Source: Streptomyces sp. NBC_01431 (lineage in GTDB: Bacteria > Actinomycetota > Actinomycetes > Streptomycetales > Streptomycetaceae). Taken from it: 64,000 bases of DNA. Location of the stretch: assembly GCF_036231355.1 (NCBI RefSeq), contig NZ_CP109496.1, positions 7,130,001-7,194,000 of the forward strand, read 5' to 3'. Every line of letters begins with the position of its first letter. Position 1 is the stretch's first letter. Positions 60,823 through 64,000 of this stretch are shown piece by piece. The position numbers and the translations under genes were made by a program. Below the pieces are notes generated by a model. It was not told the origin of the DNA. It saw nothing but the letters and a program-made list of their open reading frames with translations, and made no database searches.

Positions 60823-61932
60823 TCAGGAGGCGGGGACGGGGCCCTGCATGTGTTCACTGATCCACTGGATGAGGCCGCCGGCGGCCATGTTCGGCACATA
60901 CGTCTTGGCGTTGTGGTCGCCGCCCTGGATGACGTTGAGCTTCGTCTTGACCGGCCCCTTCGTGTACTTCGCCACGAAGTCCTCGATCTTGGGCTTGGCC
61001 TCGGCGTCGGAGCCCGCGGTGCCGACCTGGAAGGCGAGATAGACGTCCGGGCTCTTGGCGGTGATCAGCTTCTGGGCGAGCACCTTGGGGTTGTTCTCGG
61101 CCTTCTCCTTGTCGTGCCCGGCCCACAGACGGGAGTCGGGGACGATGTCGGGGCCCGAGGCGATGACCGCCTTGAACTGCTCGGGCTTTTGCAGCACGCT
61201 CTTGAGGCCGGCGAAGCCGCCCGTGGAGGAGCCCATGAAGGCCCACCCGTCACGGGACTTGACCGTGCGGAAGTTGGCCTTGATGAGGTCGGGGACGTCC
61301 TCCGTCAGCCAGGTGCCCATCTTCGGCTGGCCGGGGATGTCGCTGGCGTCCCAGTACAGACCGCCCTTGTCCGGATGCGGGTTGAGGACCGGCATCGCCA
61401 GGATGAACGGGAGGCTCTTGCCCTCCTTGGACCACTGGGAGATGCTCGCCTCCAGTTTGAGGTCCGTGCCCATCCAGTAGTTGGTGGGGTATCCGGCGCC
61501 GCCGGGCAGCGCGATCATGACGGGGAAACCGCTCTTGGCGTACTTCGGGTCCTTGTACTCCGGCGGGACCCACACCCAGACCTTGCCCGTGAAGCCGGAC
61601 TTCTTGCCTTCCAGGTTGGTCACGGCGATCTTGGTGTCGTTCTCCGGAACCGTGCCGGCGACCGTGAACTTGGCCTCCGGTCCGGTCGGCATGAGCACCT
61701 TGGAGTCGGCCGGCTGCCCCGCGCCGCCGGTCGTGCTGCCCCCGGCTCCGCCGCCGTCCTGCCCGAAGCTGATCGCGTCACCCTTGTCCGAGAGGACACC
61801 GAAATAGTTGAGGGCGGGCCACGCGATCAGGCCGAGTACGACGACGGCGACCACGCCGAGTATCCAGCGCTTGGCGCGGCTGGCCCGGCGGTGGCCCTGA
61901 GACTGGTAGGCCCCGTGTCGGGGGTGGGTCAT
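60823..61932 (-). CDS. Membrane-tethered esterase (antigen 85/esterase D-like)
   Basis: The 369-residue protein has an N-terminal membrane helix (RWILGVVAVVVLGLIAWPALNYFGV), a Gly-rich linker and an alpha/beta hydrolase with nucleophile Ser in FMGSSTGGFAGLKS. The VWVWVPPEYKDPKYAKSGFPVMIALPGGAG start and LPFILAMPVLNPHP follow the esterase D/mycolyltransferase-like pattern. Catalytic His is probably in GGDHNAKTYVP. GGAG lies before the ATG at 61932. It acts outside the membrane; the substrate is unknown. An AT-rich palindrome lies in its promoter. Confidence 0.85.
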   Translation of the reverse strand: MTHPRHGAYQSQGHRRASRAKRWILGVVAVVVLGLIAWPALNYFGVLSDKGDAISFGQDGGGAGGSTTGGAGQPADSKVLMPTGPEAKFTVAGTVPENDTKIAVTNLEGKKSGFTGKVWVWVPPEYKDPKYAKSGFPVMIALPGGAGYPTNYWMGTDLKLEASISQWSKEGKSLPFILAMPVLNPHPDKGGLYWDASDIPGQPKMGTWLTEDVPDLIKANFRTVKSRDGWAFMGSSTGGFAGLKSVLQKPEQFKAVIASGPDIVPDSRLWAGHDKEKAENNPKVLAQKLITAKSPDVYLAFQVGTAGSDAEAKPKIEDFVAKYTKGPVKTKLNVIQGGDHNAKTYVPNMAAGGLIQWISEHMQGPVPAS

Positions 61933-62027
61933 TGCGTTCGCTCCGGATCGTTCTGTCGCCCAAGGGCATGCCTGTTCGTTCCACCAGTCGTGATGGTCAG
62001 CAGGGGTCAAAGGGTTCCGGATTAATC

Positions 62028-62042
62028 TTACAAATCTTGTAA
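62028..62042. promoter_or_regulatory. Palindromic operator TTACAA-ATC-TTGTAA
   Basis: A perfect 6-base inverted repeat with a 3-base centre is strikingly AT-rich for this genome. It lies 96 bases upstream of the esterase start, in its probable promoter region. The cognate regulator is unknown. Confidence 0.6.
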
Positions 62043-62060
62043 AAGTGACTGATCCGTCAG

Positions 62061-62092
62061 CGGGGGTCCTCGGCGCGTGCCGAGGACCCCCG
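62061..62092 (-). terminator. Perfect 14-bp hairpin, terminator of the decayed YceI gene
   Basis: CGGGGGTCCTCGGC pairs with GCCGAGGACCCCCG around a 4-base GCGT loop. It directly follows the 3' end of the YceI remnant on the minus strand, so it is probably that gene's surviving terminator. Confidence 0.75.
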
Positions 62093-62099
62093 ACGTGCT

Positions 62100-62420
62100 G
62101 AGGGCCGCCGAGCGGCAGAGTGTGCGCTGTCACGGCCGGGCCCTCCAGGCGGTGGGCGGCGTACGTCATCGAGGGGTGGCGGGCGGTGCCGGGGGAGCGG
62201 GGGCGAGCTCGGGGCGGTGTCCCGTGCGGAAACCACCGGTGGAAAACCCCGCCGGTCGGGCTCGGCGCGCGCGATCCGGCGAGCGGCTCGGCGATGCCGA
62301 CGCGGGCCCCGCGGACCGTGAAGCCGCCACGGACCGGAACGAGCCCGAAGGCGTGCCGAGCGGTGAAGGTGGTGCCGAGTGGCGCGGGTCGGTCTCGTAG
62401 CGGCCGAGGCCGGGCGCCGC
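62100..62420 (-). pseudogene. Decayed YceI-family gene
   Basis: On the minus strand one frame reads TTFTARHAFGLVPVRGGFTVRGARVGIAEPLAG, a clear YceI beta-barrel start. A different frame then gives GFSTGGFRTG, matching the expected next strand, and a return to the first frame gives ARHPSMTYAAHRLEGPAVTAH. The C-terminal third of the family is absent and the hairpin follows at once. No usable start codon or full reading frame remains. Intact YceI proteins bind isoprenoids or amphipathic lipids. The roughly 680-base gap before the alpha-galactosidase contains no other supported gene. Confidence 0.7.
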
Positions 62421-62623
62421 TGGAGTGCGTCAACCGCTCCCGGCCGGGCTGCCCGCCCACGACGCCTGCCCCGGTCGCTTCCCGCAACTCCCTTGGACGC
62501 CAAGGGGGTTGGGCTGTCCTGGCGGCGCCGACGAGGTGGTGGCGTCTTGGCGGACTCCGGCGCGTTCCCGGACACGCCGTGGCAATACCGGGCTCGGCGG
62601 CCGGCGCGGCGGATGCTTGATTC

Positions 62624-62659
62624 TGCTCGTTTGAAGGGAGCCATTGACAAGAACGAGCA
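62624..62659 (+). promoter_or_regulatory. Alpha-galactosidase promoter region with inverted repeat
   Basis: TGCTCGTT and AACGAGCA form a perfect 8-base inverted repeat with a 20-base spacer. A consensus TTGACA -35 hexamer lies inside it at 62644-62649. A good -10 box is not obvious. A regulator bound at both arms would cover the -35 box, so this is a candidate operator for the alpha-galactosidase gene. Confidence 0.45.
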
Positions 62660-62778
62660 TCAGTACTGCACTGGCTGATGCCCTCCGGCAGGCTCGTACC
62701 GGAGGGGATCGGCACCTTCCCCGCCCTCGACCGCATCCCGCCCGGACCCCAACCGGCCGGGCCAGGAAGGAATCTGTC

Positions 62779-64000
62779 GTGCCGTCACATCCCACGCGCC
62801 GCCGGAGAGTCGCCAGCCTGCTCGCCGCCCTCCTGGCCGTACCGCTGACCGCGACCGGCGCCCTCGCCGCCCCCGGTGCACCGGCCTCCGCGGCCGCCCC
62901 CAAGGCCCCTGCCCAGAGCCGGACCCTGGCCGCGACTCCGCCGATGGGCTGGAACAACTGGGCGCACTACATGTGCGACATCAGCGAACAGACCGTCCTG
63001 CACAACGCCGACGCCCTTGTCTCCACGGGCCTCGCCGCCAAGGGCTACCGCACGCTGACCGTGGACGACTGCTGGATGGCCAAGAGCCGGGACGGCGCGG
63101 GCGACCTCGTCGCGGACCCGGCGCGGTTCCCGCACGGCATGGCCTGGCTCGGCTCCTATCTGCACTCCCGCGGCCTGAAGTTCGGCATCTACGAGGACGC
63201 GGGCTCCGCCACCTGCGGCGGCTACCCCGGCAGCGGCCGCTCCGCGACGGGCGGCGCCGACCACTTCGCCCAGGACGCCGCGACCTTCGCGTCCTGGGGC
63301 GTGGACTACCTCAAACTCGACGGCTGCAACCTGTACGTCGAACCCGGCCAGACCAAGGAGCAGGCGTACCACCAGGCATACGACGCCGCGGCCGGGGCCC
63401 TGGCGGGAACCGGGCGGGACATCGTGTTCTCCGAATCGGCACCCGCCTACTTCCAGAGCGGCCAATGGGGCAACCCCGGCTGGTTCTCGGTGCTGTCCTG
63501 GGTGGGCCAGGACGGCCAGCTCTGGCGCGAGGGCTACGACATCGCGACGTACGACCCGCAGAAGCCCGGCACGAGCCGCTGGCCGAGCGTGCTGACCAAC
63601 TACGGCTACAACCGCTGGATCGGCCGCTACGCCGGGCCGGGCAACTGGAACGACCCCGACTTCGTGCTCGCCGGCGCCCCCGGTCTCACCGCCGACGAAT
63701 CGCGCAGCCAGGTCGCGCTCTGGTCGATGATGGCCGCCCCGCTGATCCTCTCCTCCGACGTGGCGGCCCTCACCCCGGCCGGGCTGTCCGCCCTCGGCAA
63801 CACCGATCTCGTCGCGATCGACCAGGACGGTCTCGGACGGCAGGCCGGTGTGGTCGCCACCAACGGCACGACCGATGTGCTGGCCCGCCCGCTGGCAGAC
63901 GGCGACCGGGCCGTCGCCGTGCTCAACCGCTCCTCGTCGGCGCAGAAGGTCTCCACCTCCCTCGCGTCGATCGGCCTGCCCGGTTGCACGGTGAAGGCCA
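62779..64000 (+). CDS. Secreted GH27 alpha-galactosidase (partial, runs off window)
   Basis: At least 407 codons are present and no stop is reached at the window edge. A GTG start follows GGAAGG, and the signal peptide (RRRRVASLLAALLAVPLTATGALAAPGAPASA) precedes the GH27 barrel. Motifs are TPPMGWNNWAHYMCDI, TVDDCWM, GLKFGIYEDAGSATCGGYPGS, YLKLDGC with nucleophile Asp181, GQLWREGYDIATYD with the likely acid/base Asp, and GPGNWNDPDFVLAG. A beta-rich C-terminal domain begins before the edge; a further sugar-binding module may follow outside the window. It releases terminal alpha-galactose. Confidence 0.93.
   Translation, partial: MPSHPTRRRRVASLLAALLAVPLTATGALAAPGAPASAAAPKAPAQSRTLAATPPMGWNNWAHYMCDISEQTVLHNADALVSTGLAAKGYRTLTVDDCWMAKSRDGAGDLVADPARFPHGMAWLGSYLHSRGLKFGIYEDAGSATCGGYPGSGRSATGGADHFAQDAATFASWGVDYLKLDGCNLYVEPGQTKEQAYHQAYDAAAGALAGTGRDIVFSESAPAYFQSGQWGNPGWFSVLSWVGQDGQLWREGYDIATYDPQKPGTSRWPSVLTNYGYNRWIGRYAGPGNWNDPDFVLAGAPGLTADESRSQVALWSMMAAPLILSSDVAALTPAGLSALGNTDLVAIDQDGLGRQAGVVATNGTTDVLARPLADGDRAVAVLNRSSSAQKVSTSLASIGLPGCTVKA

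Noticed and set aside
62120..62620. Plus-strand 166-codon frame in the gap before the alpha-galactosidase
   Set aside because: Its product is Arg/Pro-rich without a family match, and the minus strand carries recognisable YceI strands instead.

Overview
The window is high-GC DNA with strong codon third-position G/C bias. It carries signatures typical of Streptomyces or a close relative: a melC1-melC2 tyrosinase operon, an SSI-type protease inhibitor, an NsdA-like TPR regulator, an orphan DUF397 protein, a DasR-type operator before a GH18 chitinase, CYP105/ferredoxin, a LAxTG sortase-E type protein and a typical Streptomyces intergenic repeat. No rRNA, tRNA, CRISPR array or intact insertion sequence was seen. 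The last gene (GH27 alpha-galactosidase) runs off the right edge.

Region 1 (about 0-25 kb) is a lipid/CoA-thioester catabolism island. After an AraC regulator and a double carboxymuconolactone-decarboxylase-like protein come a FadE26-like acyl-CoA dehydrogenase, an MpaB-family (DUF2236) protein and a Ser/Thr kinase-TPR protein. A phytoene-desaturase-like flavoprotein, a Tat-exported serine hydrolase, a nitronate monooxygenase/FadD pair, an ECF41 sigma factor, another AMP ligase, an orphan PaaK and a tandem alpha/beta hydrolase follow. The region ends with a divergent FadD19-like/EchA19-like pair and a translationally coupled DUF35 - thiolase-fold - thiolase-fold operon. This gene set and its divergent arrangement resemble the mycobacterial sterol side-chain genes Rv3515c-Rv3516 and Rv3521-Rv3523. 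Two promoters carry perfect matches to the KstR consensus TnnAACnnGTTnnA, and two carry a second shared operator, AATCTGAC-N6-TCAGAAAA. Together this suggests a small, previously unnoticed steroid/isoprenoid side-chain regulon.

Region 2 (about 25-49 kb) is mixed. It holds a class I terpene synthase divergent from a large LuxR (LAL) regulator, a secreted amidase, an APH-fold kinase, an NsdA-like regulator with unusual phased repeats, a PAS-PP2C phosphatase and several membrane proteins including CtaG. It also holds CYP105 with its ferredoxin, a TetR-MFS pair behind a very long palindrome, a secreted alpha/beta-hydrolase peptidase, a TenA-like protein, a GT87-like membrane protein and a MarR-ABC exporter operon. 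That operon ends in a methyltransferase that has lost its SAM domain.

Region 3 (about 49-64 kb) is a secretome block: tyrosinase and its caddie protein, two secreted proteins of unknown role, a Ca-dependent PI-PLC-like enzyme, an SSI inhibitor with a predicted Gln P1 residue, a D-Ala-D-Ala carboxypeptidase, chitinase, a LAHTG wall-anchored protein, an ECF sigma factor with a membrane partner, an isolated type I signal peptidase, a membrane-tethered esterase, a decayed YceI gene and the alpha-galactosidase. Most transcription units here are separated by strong hairpins.
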